The notes: a model not told the origin generated them from the letters alone. A stretch of 64,000 nucleotides of DNA from Pseudomonas sp. UBA5706 (GCF_002419965.1 NZ_DIHC01000001.1:186001-250000); one strand, 5' to 3'. Shown: positions 1 to 8,906, counted from the stretch's first letter. Made by a program: numbers and translations.

Positions 1-200
1 CCGCAGTAGTGCTGGAGATTGCTCAGGCTGATGCCCAACTCACTGGCGACCCGACGGGCAGAAAACTGCGCATAGCCATCGCGCACGAAGATCGTCGCCG
101 CGGTGTCGATAATATCCTCTATGCGTTGCACCCGTTTTTTTTCACGAGGGCTGGCAGTACGCTCGAACAGCGATTGCGCTCGCGAAAATTCACTCAACAT
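1..200 (-). CDS. TetR-family transcriptional regulator, N-terminal part only
   Basis: The reverse strand reads an open frame from ATG at 200 that runs off the left edge of the window. The visible 66 residues begin MLSEFSRAQSLFERT and contain a TetR-type helix-turn-helix: helix 1 around RIEDIIDTAATIFVRDGY, then FSARRVASELGISLSNLQHY, the recognition-helix pattern of the family. The ligand-binding C-terminus is outside the window, so the effector cannot be guessed. It lies downstream of an amino-acid permease on the same strand, and its probable promoter carries a GGTC-N4-GACC palindrome that is also found in the promoters of both AraC-type genes here, suggesting autoregulation and control of those genes (inference). 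Confidence 0.85.
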   Translation of the reverse strand, partial: MLSEFSRAQSLFERTASPREKKRVQRIEDIIDTAATIFVRDGYAQFSARRVASELGISLSNLQHYC

Positions 201-308
201 TGATGTACTCCAAAGCACAAGCCTGTGACACAGAATGCCTGCCGCAGCGCAGAGGGCGCAACCCTGCGGCCATACCTACAGTGGGAGCGCCCCATCATGA
301 TTGCTCGG

Positions 309-344
309 AGTGTACTGAACCGGGCAAACCAGGGTCAATCGACC
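309..344 (-). promoter_or_regulatory. Probable promoter and operator of the TetR gene
   Basis: On the reverse strand TTGACC (338-333) and TACACT (314-309) are 18 bp apart and make a sigma70-like promoter for the TetR gene. A 12-bp palindrome of the form GGTC-N4-GACC (333-344) overlaps the -35. The identical 12-mer GGTCAATCGACC occurs at 2228-2239 in the promoter of the first AraC-type gene. Function is inferred from position and symmetry. Confidence 0.5.
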
Positions 345-385
345 TAATTCCAGGACGAATGACCCGGTCGGCCAACTGCCCGCAT

Positions 386-1930
386 CTACAGGTCCTGGCG
401 CCCGATACGGCGATAGGATTCGGGCTTGGCGGTCCTCAGGTATATCGCCAGCAGCATGCCGACGATCGGTATCGCCCATATGCCCACCTGCATGAACACA
501 GCGGCGTCGCCGCTGATACCCACCAGGGTCTCGAAGTTGATCACAGCGAGGCAGAACACATAGCCCAGGCCCAGCGCTGCAGCCACTGGCGCGACGAACG
601 TGCGCAGCCGCGAGACCTTTGCCGGCGTCGGTTTGCGCAGGAAGTACATCGCAATCGCTACGCTGGTGATCAGCATCAGGCTCAGATAACCATAGGCACC
701 GACTCCTGATTGATGCGCATACAGCGTCGCGGGATCGGCACCGTTGAAAATGAACGGGACTTCGAGCAAGGCGACGACGATGGTCGCTACCAGAGAGCCG
801 ATGTACGGGGATTTGTTGCGTGGATGTACTTTGGCCAGCACCTTGGGCAGTGCGCCGTCGATGCCCAAGGAATACAGGTAGCGCGACATGATGTTTTGCA
901 TGCACAGCAGGCCGGCGAAGATCGACGTGACCACCAAAACCGCCGCCAGGTTGACGCCGAATTGCCCGACATATTTACCCATCGCGTCCGGGAACATGCC
1001 GACGGTGTTGTTGGTGGCGACTTCAACCGCGTGGCTAACGCCATATGCCGTCACCATTACCCAGGCAGACGCTGCGAAGAACAATCCGATCAGCGCAACC
1101 ACCAGGCCGGTCGCCCGTGGAATGGTTCGTTCCGGATTCCTGGTTTCTTCACGGAATACCGCAGTGGCTTCAAAACCGTTGAAGCACAGCACGGCGAACA
1201 ACATGGCCAGGCCGAACTGGCCGCCGGTCAACGCGTGCCATGTGAACGGCTCCACCGAGCGCCCTTCCGGCCCGCCATTGATCAGCACCGCGATGTCGAA
1301 CACCGAGATCACCACCAGTTCGATGACCATCGCGACGACCAGCAGGTGCGACGACACTTCGAGTTTCAGATAGCCGCAGTATCCGACGATTGCCCAGATG
1401 ACGATGGCGTACCAGTACCACTCGATCACCGGCCCGCCCAATGTACTCGCCACCAGGGTCGAGGCCGAGACGCCGAAGAAGGTGTAGGTGCAGGCGGACA
1501 TCATCAAGTAGGTGAATATCGCCAAAAATGCAGAGCCCAAACCAGCGACCCGGCCCAGACCGGCAGTGATGTAAGCGTAATAGGCACCTGGATTGGGCAA
1601 CAAGCGGCTCATGGCGGTGAACCCGGCGGCGAAGACCCCCACCAGCACCAGCCCTGACAAATAGACTGCCGGGGCGCCAATGCCGCCGAACATGACAATG
1701 ATGGAGATGTACCCAGCCACGGTCACCAGCGGCGCCGCGAACGCCAATACGGCGCCCATCAGCCGGAAAAGTCCCATGTCCCCTTCAAGGCCCGAGCTGA
1801 TCAGCTCGACGGCACGATGGCCATCCAGCGGCGCGCCGGCACCGGGGGTAAATACTTGACTGATATGCTCGGTGGCAACTATGGACACACCGTCTGGCTG
1901 GACATTGGAGAGATTATTTGTCGTGCTCAC
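386..1930 (-). CDS. APC-family amino acid/amine permease
   Basis: A 514-residue polytopic membrane protein of the amino acid-polyamine-organocation superfamily, with about 12 hydrophobic segments after a roughly 60-residue hydrophilic N-terminus. Family-like stretches include FNGFEATAVFREETRNPERT, the conserved glutamate-rich region after TM6. I chose a GTG start at 1930 because AGAAGG lies 8 bases upstream; an in-frame ATG at 1975 has no such site. It is transcribed alone from a promoter with the cluster's shared box (2045-2089). A second permease of the same superfamily lies at 14744-16145. The substrate is probably an amino acid or amine linked to the neighbouring transaminases (inference). 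Confidence 0.85.
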   Translation of the reverse strand: MSTTNNLSNVQPDGVSIVATEHISQVFTPGAGAPLDGHRAVELISSGLEGDMGLFRLMGAVLAFAAPLVTVAGYISIIVMFGGIGAPAVYLSGLVLVGVFAAGFTAMSRLLPNPGAYYAYITAGLGRVAGLGSAFLAIFTYLMMSACTYTFFGVSASTLVASTLGGPVIEWYWYAIVIWAIVGYCGYLKLEVSSHLLVVAMVIELVVISVFDIAVLINGGPEGRSVEPFTWHALTGGQFGLAMLFAVLCFNGFEATAVFREETRNPERTIPRATGLVVALIGLFFAASAWVMVTAYGVSHAVEVATNNTVGMFPDAMGKYVGQFGVNLAAVLVVTSIFAGLLCMQNIMSRYLYSLGIDGALPKVLAKVHPRNKSPYIGSLVATIVVALLEVPFIFNGADPATLYAHQSGVGAYGYLSLMLITSVAIAMYFLRKPTPAKVSRLRTFVAPVAAALGLGYVFCLAVINFETLVGISGDAAVFMQVGIWAIPIVGMLLAIYLRTAKPESYRRIGRQDL

Positions 1931-2044
1931 GGGATAGCCCTTCTGTATGACCCTGAGAGATAGCGTCAGACGCAACGTTTGAACACATCGGGGCCGACAC
2001 GCGGCACCGGACCGAGCCCTGCAATCAGAACCTCGTGGGCACTA

Positions 2045-2089
2045 AAAGTAGGGGCCGGCGGCAGCGTCAAACAGGTTTCTGTGGGTCAT
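2045..2089 (-). promoter_or_regulatory. Cluster promoter box 1, for the APC permease
   Basis: Reverse strand: ATGACC (2089-2084), 6 bp, AACCTGTT (2077-2070), 19 bp, then -10 TACTTT (2050-2045). One of eight promoters in the cluster with this layout. The box overlaps the expected -35, as for an AraC-type activator acting at the -35. Confidence 0.6.
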
Positions 2090-2219
2090 TTAAGGGGATC
2101 GAAAATCCGGTCGGGAAATGCACTTTCAGCGGCGTAGATCATTGCGTGAAATGCCGGACCCCGCGCAAAAAGATGCACATGCCTATTCGCGACATGAACG
2201 ACACGCAGGGGATGAAAAA

Positions 2220-2261
2220 TTGACTTAGGTCAATCGACCATGTTTTATAGGTCGCACGACC
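2220..2261 (+). promoter_or_regulatory. Promoter with twin GGTC-N4-GACC operators, first AraC-type gene
   Basis: TTGACT (2220-2225), 17 bp, TTTTAT (2243-2248) form a sigma70-like promoter. Two palindromes, GGTCAATCGACC (2228-2239) and GGTCGCACGACC (2250-2261), start exactly 22 bp apart, one in the -35/-10 spacer and one at the expected start site. The same 42-bp arrangement occurs at 9585-9626 before the second AraC-type gene. The layout suggests repression. Confidence 0.6.
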
Positions 2262-2441
2262 TGATCGATACAAGATCAGGCAAGGCGCCATCTGTCGACC
2301 TAGCGCATCGCTTTGCTCGCTGCATCTGCAGCATCGTTACGATCCCCGGCCTGCCAAGACCGCGTTACCTGCAACGTTTCAACCGGAGCCTCTACTGCGC
2401 TCTGCTTTGGAACGACTTGGCTAGCCGATGAGGGCCGTACA

Positions 2442-3557
2442 ATGGTGTCAGTGCAAGCGTCACCCATTACTCCTGAAGACCGCGTTTTCTCCACTGTCGA
2501 ACTTCAAGCGCTGTTAGCCATCCACGGCAACGAGCCTTCGTTCGTGGCGCAGCTTCTTGCACTTCATGGCCTGCAAGTCGACACAATCGACGACCCCGCC
2601 ACGCGCCTGTCGCTGAGCCAGTGGCTGGGAACACTGAGCAGCTGCTGCTACGACCGCCAGGACCCTCTTCTGGCCCTGCGTGTGGGACAACAGATGCACC
2701 TGACAGCCTACGGCATGCTCGGCTTCAGCCTGCTCAGTTGCCCCTCGCTGCCTGACGCACTGGACATCGCCAATCACTTCGGACTGTTGGCCAACCTCAA
2801 GCATCAATTGCACCTGGAAGTGGACGGCGAGGTCGCCCACCTGTACCTGCGAGAGACATTCACCTTGCTGGGCATCGACAAATACTTCTCCACATTGCTG
2901 GAGAGCGCGAAGATCCTGACCCTGCTCGGCGACATGCTCGGTCATGGCTTCAAGGCCCAGGCACTGCGCCTTAACTTCAATGCCGAAGCAGGCGATGCCC
3001 AGGCCATCTCCCGGGCGCTGGGTGTGCCGGTACAGGTCAACTGCCTGGACAACTGCATCAGCTTCAGTCGCCACTACGTCGACCAGCCCTTGCCCCAGTC
3101 GCACGCCATCACTCACCAATCGTGCAAGGCCCTGTGCAGCGCGCAGTTGCGCGAGCTCAGCCAGCGCTATGATCTTTGCTACCAGATCCAGAAGATGCTG
3201 TTGGCCTCGCCGGATCGCATTCCGCCATTGCCTGAAGTCGCCTCACGGCTACACCTGTCGCCGCGTACCTTACGGCGCAAGCTCGAAGCGGTGGGCAGCT
3301 CCTATAACCTGATTCTTGAGGACGTACGCAAGAAGCTCGCCATCCGCTACCTGCTGGACACGCCGCTGACCACCGAGGCGATTTCCGAGAAACTCAGCTA
3401 CAGCGACGCCGCCAACTTTCGTCACGCATTCAAGCGCTGGACCGGTACCGCGCCCCGCGCTTTCCGCTCGCAAAACCGCGAGATCGCCTGGAGCATGCCA
3501 CCGGCCTTCGCTCTGCCTGGCGCCAGCGGCGGCGCGATGGCCCGCGCTCACGCCTGA
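2442..3557 (+). CDS. AraC-family transcriptional regulator (paralog 1)
   Basis: A 371-residue regulator. Residues about 10-230 match the N-terminal ligand domain of the AraC/OruR-like group (segments TAYGMLGFSLLSCPSLPDAL and FGLLANLKHQLHLEV). The C-terminal hundred residues hold the paired AraC helix-turn-helix: first helix region LPEVASRLHLSPRTLRRKLE, second ending SYSDAANFRHAFKRWTG. ATG at 2442 follows GAGGG by about 7 bases. It is closely similar along its length to the regulator at 10018-11160, so the two arose by duplication. It is a candidate activator of the eight shared-box promoters (inference). Its own promoter carries paired palindromic operators. Confidence 0.9.
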   Translation: MVSVQASPITPEDRVFSTVELQALLAIHGNEPSFVAQLLALHGLQVDTIDDPATRLSLSQWLGTLSSCCYDRQDPLLALRVGQQMHLTAYGMLGFSLLSCPSLPDALDIANHFGLLANLKHQLHLEVDGEVAHLYLRETFTLLGIDKYFSTLLESAKILTLLGDMLGHGFKAQALRLNFNAEAGDAQAISRALGVPVQVNCLDNCISFSRHYVDQPLPQSHAITHQSCKALCSAQLRELSQRYDLCYQIQKMLLASPDRIPPLPEVASRLHLSPRTLRRKLEAVGSSYNLILEDVRKKLAIRYLLDTPLTTEAISEKLSYSDAANFRHAFKRWTGTAPRAFRSQNREIAWSMPPAFALPGASGGAMARAHA

Positions 3558-3675
3558 GCCCTGCAAACGGCCTCAGCAATCGGGGCCTTTGGGGGCTAAT
3601 GCCCGTAGCCTTGCCCCGTAAGCCCAGCCTGCAGCCCCGGTACTAACCTTCGTAATCAACTCCCGCCATACAAAA

Positions 3676-3702
3676 CAAAGGCGCTCATCAGAACGCCTTG
3701 GG
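3676..3702 (-). terminator. Possible terminator of the NCS1 permease
   Basis: Inverted repeat AAGGCG/CGCCTT with a short loop, followed on the reverse strand by TTTGTTTTG. It lies just past the permease stop and may also serve the converging AraC-type gene. Confidence 0.45.
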
Positions 3703-3722
3703 GTGTTGCTATCCGTAGTCGC

Positions 3723-5198
3723 CTAAAGCCCTACCTTTACCTTCTTCTCAGCCAGTTGCACGACATTGCGGTAACCGCCGCGATAACTGGTGGCGATCAC
3801 CAGGCGCATCAAAACGTAGTACGCAACGATGCAGATCAACAACGTGGGGATCGATGCACCGACGTACCGGAACGTCGGACCGACCTGCAGCGACAGCGGA
3901 TCGAACAGCATCAGATAGACCCCCACGCCGAGAACGATGATCAGCATGGCTACCCAATTGATCCCGCCCCAGAACCAGTAGGCGCTCTGGTTGTCCTTGA
4001 CAAACAGGTGTGCCGGCAACAACACCTGACGGCGCAACAGCAGGTAATCGGTGAGCATCACCGCAGCAATGCCGACGAACATGGCGCTGTTGTAGGCCAG
4101 CCAGTTCATCACATGGCCTATCAGCCATTGAGTGTTGAACGCCACCACCAGACCTGGCAGCAGCAGGACGGCGATGATCAGCTCCCAGCGCATTCTGGCA
4201 AAGAAGCGCACTTGCTGCACTGACACCCCGGCAAAGTAAAAGAAGCTGATCAACGTGCCCAGATTAGCCAGTAATAACAAGGAGACAATGACCGTACCCA
4301 AGCCATTGCCCGCGGTCTTGACCACCCACTCGGCAGGTTCGGTGGAACCGGTAGCGATGGCCGCCAGGGCACCGACTGCCGAGGTGAACCCTGCGCCAAT
4401 GACCCCGGCGCCGAGCAAAGAGGGGGTAATGACATGCCGGCGTTTGTGGATCAGCCGGGCGATGCCGCCGAAGAACGGCACGCTGGTCATGGCGTTGGAC
4501 GCTCCAAATTCGACGCCATAGGCTAACTGCAGCAATGGGTCGGAGGTATAGGCCAGCTTGGGATCGACATTGGTGTGCAACAGGGCGGTCAGGTCCACAT
4601 CACGGGTGATCAGGTACAGCAGCACGCCAGCAATGATCAGGATCGCGGGCGAGGTGTAGCGCGTCAGCAAGGCGATCATCGCCGGGCCTTTCTTCAGCAG
4701 GATCCACACCAACCCCAGCATCGCCACTGAAACCGCAGCGACGAAGCCGTTATCGATCTCGCCCCCGGGATTGAAGAGGATCTGCTGCAGCCGGCCAGCG
4801 GCCTGCCCGGTCATGGCAATCAGTACAAAGGACCAGCCCAGGGTGGTGATCAGGATCAAGGCCAGCAATAGCGACGAACCGCGGGTGCCCATCGAACTTT
4901 TCGCCGCATCCACCGGGTCAACGCCGTGGCGGTAGCTGATCAGCCCCGAGGCCAGATACACCGGCGCCAAGCCGACGACCAAGCCGATCAGATAACCCAG
5001 GATGCCGATGCTGGTATTGCCGATATAGGCAATGGAGGCGCCGAACAAGTAATTGAAACTGGCCGCGCCGATAGCGACGCAGGCTGCCACAAGCGTGCCG
5101 AATCCTTTGTAGAGGCGATCTTGCCCCTGAATCGGCAGCCGCCCAGCCAGGGCCTCACGGGCGCTGACCGCGCGCTCGCTGGTATCCGAATGACTCAT
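3723..5198 (-). CDS. NCS1-family nucleobase/cytosine-type permease
   Basis: A 491-residue polytopic membrane protein that resembles cytosine/purine/allantoin permeases of the NCS1 family (CodB-like). A short hydrophilic N-terminus (MSHSDTSERAVS) is followed by about 12 hydrophobic helices; the stretch FGASIAYIGNTSIGILGYLI is typical of TM1-2 of this group. ATG at 5198 has GAGGGG 6-7 bases upstream and was preferred over a start at 5234. It is a single-gene unit with a shared-box promoter at 5234-5277. NCS1 proteins import nucleobases and related N-heterocycles, so the cluster's substrate could be an N-heterocycle (inference). Confidence 0.85.
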   Translation of the reverse strand: MSHSDTSERAVSAREALAGRLPIQGQDRLYKGFGTLVAACVAIGAASFNYLFGASIAYIGNTSIGILGYLIGLVVGLAPVYLASGLISYRHGVDPVDAAKSSMGTRGSSLLLALILITTLGWSFVLIAMTGQAAGRLQQILFNPGGEIDNGFVAAVSVAMLGLVWILLKKGPAMIALLTRYTSPAILIIAGVLLYLITRDVDLTALLHTNVDPKLAYTSDPLLQLAYGVEFGASNAMTSVPFFGGIARLIHKRRHVITPSLLGAGVIGAGFTSAVGALAAIATGSTEPAEWVVKTAGNGLGTVIVSLLLLANLGTLISFFYFAGVSVQQVRFFARMRWELIIAVLLLPGLVVAFNTQWLIGHVMNWLAYNSAMFVGIAAVMLTDYLLLRRQVLLPAHLFVKDNQSAYWFWGGINWVAMLIIVLGVGVYLMLFDPLSLQVGPTFRYVGASIPTLLICIVAYYVLMRLVIATSYRGGYRNVVQLAEKKVKVGL

Positions 5199-5233
5199 AT
5201 CACCCCCTCTAACCGTTGAAAAAGCCTGCAACA

Positions 5234-5277
5234 ATTATGAGTGAGCAATGCCCGGCAAACAGGTGCGCCGAGGTCAA
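5234..5277 (-). promoter_or_regulatory. Cluster promoter box 2, for the NCS1 permease
   Basis: Reverse strand: TTGACC (5277-5272), 6 bp, CACCTGTT (5265-5258), 18 bp, -10 CATAAT (5239-5234), ending 35 bp before the permease start. Confidence 0.6.
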
Positions 5278-5399
5278 TTTCAGGGTTAATCGGGAGGAAA
5301 AGTACCGATGTCAGCGCTTGAGCATCTCAAAGACCGTCACCGCCATTACGCCGTAGCCGACATTGTTGAGATGCATCAGCCGCGAGGTCATGCATTGCG

Positions 5400-5627
5400 T
5401 CAGCTGACGTAGAGGCCCAGCAGAGCCCAGAGCAGCACACCGGCGAAGAGCCAACTGGCCGCTGACACAAGGATCGAACGACTGGGCTGGCTGGTCTCGT
5501 CGCTTGCATTTTCGGCAGAGCCAAGCGCGACCAGGCTTTTCACCAGGTCCAGGTCAAGATCACCAAGGGAATCGTCAATCAAAAAGCAATGGTCGCCCAA
5601 CAGATGAAAGCGGGTTGCATCACGCAT
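5400..5627 (-). CDS. Small protein with one C-terminal membrane helix
   Basis: A 75-residue protein starting MRDATRFHLLGDHCFLIDD with an acidic middle (SLGDLDLDLVKSL) and one hydrophobic helix at the C-terminus (ILVSAASWLFAGVLLWALLG). Start choice is strong: AGGAG lies 6 bases before ATG at 5627. It sits between an imine-reductase-like gene and the NCS1 permease on the same strand. I do not recognise a family. Another frame continues past the stop with protein-like sequence ending VGYGVMAVTVFEMLKR at about 5311, so a frameshift or an overlapping micro-gene is possible. Confidence 0.55.
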   Translation of the reverse strand: MRDATRFHLLGDHCFLIDDSLGDLDLDLVKSLVALGSAENASDETSQPSRSILVSAASWLFAGVLLWALLGLYVS

Positions 5628-5778
5628 TCGGTACTCCTGAAACTGAACGAGGCAGGGTTTCTAGGGAATCGTTATTGTTTTCGGACGTTGGCGCGTGCGG
5701 TTGCAACGCAGCCCATCCACGGCCCGATTATGACCGGGCCACGAATCCTCAACAGGTGCGCAGCGGTCATCCTCACGT

Positions 5779-6654
5779 TTATCGAGGACGAAAAACCTCA
5801 TAAGCTGCCGGCAGCTCATCCGCTTCATGGCCCGTGCTCGCGGCCTGATCCACGTAACGGGTAAACAGCCCCAGCAGACTGTGTTCGATACCGGCATTCT
5901 TTGCCCGCGCCTGCAGCGACTGCACGCCCAGTAAATGCACATGGATCGAGGCTTCGTTGCCCGAATAATCCCGCCGTTCGATGGCATCGATAGTGCGCTG
6001 CCAGGTGCTCTCGATAACCGGTTTGAACGCTTGCAGGGCGGTGGCGAAATCCTTGATGTCCAGATGCTCGGCCTGAAGCATCGCTGCGCTCTGCATCAGC
6101 GAGAACGTGTTGCCGTAGTACATGGTCAGCAGGGTGCCGTCGAGCACGTTGGCCGCGCCGGGCTTTTCCCCGACGTAGGTCATGCGACCACCCAGCAACA
6201 GCATCTCTTCGCTGCAGCTGTCCCACACCGCCCTGGCCCCCGAGACAAGCAGCATGCATTCGGGCTTACCGACCTTGGTCGGATAATCCATGATGGCGCC
6301 ATCCAGATAATTCAGGCCTATCTCCGCCGCCCAAAGGGCACCCGCCAGGGCCTGTTTGGCGTCGCCGGTGGTGAACTGCACCAGGGTCTTGCCCTTGAGC
6401 AATGGCGCGATGCCGTCCCGCAGAAACAGGGCATCACTGCTGGCGTAATCGGACAGGCAGACGATGATCAACGATGAGGCCTTGAGCGCCTCGACGAAAC
6501 TGGCCTGCGCTGCCGCACCCTGGGCAACCAAGGGCTCTGCCTTGGCAATCGAGCGGTTCCATACGGTGACCTGCAGACCGGCACCGATGAAAGGTGGCAC
6601 CAGCGCCGCGCCCATTTGCCCAAGTCCGATGAATGTCACGTTCGAATGTGTCAT
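5779..6654 (-). CDS. Imine reductase-family NADPH oxidoreductase (Asp type)
   Basis: A 291-residue protein of the beta-hydroxyacid dehydrogenase/imine reductase superfamily. The N-terminal Rossmann domain shows GLGQMG (10-15) and VWNRS (31-35) with K38, matching the published imine-reductase signature GLGxMG...WNR(T/S)xx(K/R). LVSGARAVWD and YLDGAIM are also typical. At the catalytic position in the long interdomain helix it has Asp172, as in (R)-type enzymes such as the Streptomyces kanamyceticus enzyme. Family members reduce cyclic imines or perform reductive amination with NADPH. ATG at 6654 was chosen because it begins the conserved domain; AAGGGA lies 11 bases upstream. Transcribed divergently from the amine-transaminase operon. 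Confidence 0.85.
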   Translation of the reverse strand: MTHSNVTFIGLGQMGAALVPPFIGAGLQVTVWNRSIAKAEPLVAQGAAAQASFVEALKASSLIIVCLSDYASSDALFLRDGIAPLLKGKTLVQFTTGDAKQALAGALWAAEIGLNYLDGAIMDYPTKVGKPECMLLVSGARAVWDSCSEEMLLLGGRMTYVGEKPGAANVLDGTLLTMYYGNTFSLMQSAAMLQAEHLDIKDFATALQAFKPVIESTWQRTIDAIERRDYSGNEASIHVHLLGVQSLQARAKNAGIEHSLLGLFTRYVDQAASTGHEADELPAAYEVFRPR

Positions 6655-6722
6655 GCCGGGTATCCCTTCAAGTGGTGTGCATCGGGTGGTATGCGTCGCC
6701 GTCAGTGCGCCGGCTTGCCCAG

Positions 6723-6767
6723 ACTTTAGGCAGCCCCCAGCCCGGACAAAAGGTGAATTTGGGCCAA
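6723..6767 (-). promoter_or_regulatory. Cluster promoter box 3, for imine reductase 1
   Basis: Reverse strand: TTGGCC (6767-6762), 6 bp, CACCTTTT (6755-6748), 19 bp, -10 TAAAGT (6728-6723). Back-to-back with box 4. Confidence 0.6.
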
Positions 6768-6839
6768 CAACATGACCCTGGCGGGACACCCGCCGTTTCG
6801 AACGGATGGCTGGCGAGCTGGCCGCATGTCCTTGCTAAC

Positions 6840-6885
6840 TTGGCCCCTTCTCACCTGTTGGCGCTCGGTTTGCCCCCCCTAAGAT
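6840..6885 (+). promoter_or_regulatory. Cluster promoter box 4, for the transaminase operon
   Basis: TTGGCC (6840-6845), 6 bp, CACCTGTT (6852-6859), 20 bp, -10 TAAGAT (6880-6885). A second partial box, CTGGCC at 6818-6823, lies exactly 22 bp upstream. Confidence 0.6.
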
Positions 6886-6953
6886 GAGCGCACAGGCAAA
6901 AGCGATGGCACATGCCACAGGCATTCATTTCATCTATTGAGAGAGAGCGAGCG

Positions 6954-7940
6954 ATGGCTATCATCAAAGCGGACCACATCATGTTGAACGACCCGGCGCA
7001 CGTCCGGTTGGCACATAACCCGAAATACGGTCACGGTTCGGCTTTCATCCACGGCACTTATGTGGACATCGACAACGCCGCCATCCCGATATCCGATCTG
7101 GGCTTCACCCAGGCCGATGCCTGTTACGACGTCGTCAGCGTGAGCAAGGGTTATCTGTTCCGCCTTGAAGATCACCTCGAACGCTTCGAAGGTGCCTGCC
7201 GCAAGTTCCAGTTGACCAACCCCTACAGCAAAGCCGAAACCATCGAAATCCTCGAGAACCTGATCAAGCAGGCCGGCGCGAAAGAGGCGTATGTATGGTG
7301 GGCAGTAACCCGTGGCTTCATGCCCGACGGCGACGACAGGACCAACCCTGCCGCTTATGAAAACCGCTTCTATGCGTTCGTGGTGCCTTACGTGTTCATC
7401 TGCGACGACGAACAAAGGGCCCGCGGTATCGACGTGCTGGTCAGCAAGGATTACATCCGAATCCCACCGAAAGCGGTTGACCCTACGGCCAAGAACTTCC
7501 ATTGGATGGACCTTAAGCTGTCGCTGTTCGAAGCCCGCGCCGCGAAGAAGGAATGGTCGGTGCTGTGCGACGCCGACGGCTATCTGACCGAAGCGCCCGG
7601 CTCGAACATTTTCCTGATCAAGGACGGTGCGCTGTACACCCCTGATTCGGGTTGTCTGGAAGGCATCACCCGCAAGACCACCCTGGAGCTGGCCAAAGAG
7701 CTGGGCCTGCCGCTGCACGTCGAGCGCGTCCACGTCGAGCAGCTGCTTAATGCCGACGAGGCCTTCCTGACCTCCACCGCCGGTGGCGTCATGCCGATCA
7801 ACAGCGTGGATGACCGCGTGCTGGGCGGCACGGCGGGCCCGGGCGAACTGACCAGCCAATTGCACAACCTGTACTGGACCAAGCGTTGGGACGGCTGGTT
7901 GGGTTCAGCGGTGGACTTCGATACGCCCGCCAACGTCTGA
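6954..7940 (+). CDS. Fold-type IV PLP transaminase, (R)-amine transaminase-like
   Basis: A 328-residue PLP enzyme of the branched-chain aminotransferase fold. Key features are ISDLGFTQADACYDV (46-60), FRLEDHLERF (69-78), the PLP lysine K180 in PTAKNFHWMDL, E213 in LTEAPGSNIF for the pyridine nitrogen, and GCLEGITRKT (233-242). From memory these segments align better with (R)-selective amine transaminases (Arthrobacter type: VKNFQWGDL, CSTGGGVWP) than with BCAT or D-alanine transaminase. Such enzymes move an amino group from an (R)-amine to a keto acid. ATG at 6954 follows a purine-rich GAGAGAGAGCGAGCG tract. First gene of an operon with two imine-reductase-like genes. Confidence 0.8.
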   Translation: MAIIKADHIMLNDPAHVRLAHNPKYGHGSAFIHGTYVDIDNAAIPISDLGFTQADACYDVVSVSKGYLFRLEDHLERFEGACRKFQLTNPYSKAETIEILENLIKQAGAKEAYVWWAVTRGFMPDGDDRTNPAAYENRFYAFVVPYVFICDDEQRARGIDVLVSKDYIRIPPKAVDPTAKNFHWMDLKLSLFEARAAKKEWSVLCDADGYLTEAPGSNIFLIKDGALYTPDSGCLEGITRKTTLELAKELGLPLHVERVHVEQLLNADEAFLTSTAGGVMPINSVDDRVLGGTAGPGELTSQLHNLYWTKRWDGWLGSAVDFDTPANV

Positions 7941-7999
7941 TTCAAGCAGCCCAAGGTGGTGGCCCTGAAGGTCGCCGCCCCACCCGCAGAGGAATGTCC

Positions 8000-8878
8000 A
8001 TGTCCCAAGCTAATCCTTCCGTCAGCGTCCTGGGCCTGGGTGCCATGGGCGGCGTGCTCGCCCAGACGCTGGTGCAATCCGGTTGTGCGGTCACCGTGTG
8101 GAATCGCAGCCCCGAACGCGCTGCGTCCTTGGTGCAAGCCGGCGCCACCCTGGCCAGGGATGTACCGTCGGCGCTGCTGGCCAGCGACCTAATCATCATC
8201 TGCATGATCGACAAGGCGGCGTCCGAAGCCCTTCTGCAGAGCCTGGAGTCCACCTTCGACCTGGGTGGCAGGACGCTGGTTAACATGAGCACAGGTACCG
8301 TCACCGATGTCGAACGGCTCGCGTGCTGGAGCGAAGAACACAATGCCCAATACCTGGATGGCGGCATCCTGTGTTACCCCAAGGACATCGGCGCTGCCCA
8401 CACTGCGATTCTTTATTCCGGTCATCTGCACGCCTGGCAGCAGCACCAGCAGACGTTGACGCTCCTTGGCGGCAACCCGCGCTACCTGGGCTGCGACCCG
8501 AAAGCCTGTACCCCTGCCTATCTGGCGCTTTACGCCTTTTATTTCGGCGCGTTCGCCGCCTGGCTCGAAGGTGCCGTGCTGGCCTCCTCCGCTGGTGTGT
8601 CGGTGGACGCCTTCAAAACGCTGTCGTCAATCATGACCGACATGCTAGTGGACGGTATCGACACCGCTGCCGCGCGCATTAGCGCTGGCGAATACGGAGG
8701 TGAACAAGCCTCGGTGGATGTCCACGTCGCTGGCCAGGAAGTCGTCCTGGATGCCTTGCTAAGCGCCGGGGTCCCCCACGCCAGCACCGACGCCTACCTG
8801 AGCTACTGCCGCCTGGCCCAGACTGCCGGCATGGGCAATCAGGACATCGCCGCCGTTTATAAAGCCATGCAACCTTGA
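8000..8878 (+). CDS. Imine reductase-family NADPH oxidoreductase (Tyr type)
   Basis: A 292-residue paralog of the protein at 5779-6654. It has GLGAMG (12-17) and VWNRS (33-37) of the family, then YLDGGILCYP, ending with an intact C-terminal helical domain. At the position of Asp172 in the first enzyme it has Tyr174 (both seven residues after an aligned proline), the residue typical of the (S)-type or tyrosine subgroup of imine reductases. ATG at 8000 has GAGG 8 bases upstream; ATG at 7994 is too close to it. It follows the transaminase by 59 bases and precedes the truncated paralog by 28, so all three are probably co-transcribed. Confidence 0.85.
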   Translation: MSQANPSVSVLGLGAMGGVLAQTLVQSGCAVTVWNRSPERAASLVQAGATLARDVPSALLASDLIIICMIDKAASEALLQSLESTFDLGGRTLVNMSTGTVTDVERLACWSEEHNAQYLDGGILCYPKDIGAAHTAILYSGHLHAWQQHQQTLTLLGGNPRYLGCDPKACTPAYLALYAFYFGAFAAWLEGAVLASSAGVSVDAFKTLSSIMTDMLVDGIDTAAARISAGEYGGEQASVDVHVAGQEVVLDALLSAGVPHASTDAYLSYCRLAQTAGMGNQDIAAVYKAMQP

Positions 8879-8906
8879 ATAATAATCAGCCGGAGAGCAT
8901 TTCATC

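Noticed and set aside
710..1657. A 315-residue frame opposite the first APC permease
   Set aside because: No ribosome site or recognisable domain; mirrors a clear membrane transporter.
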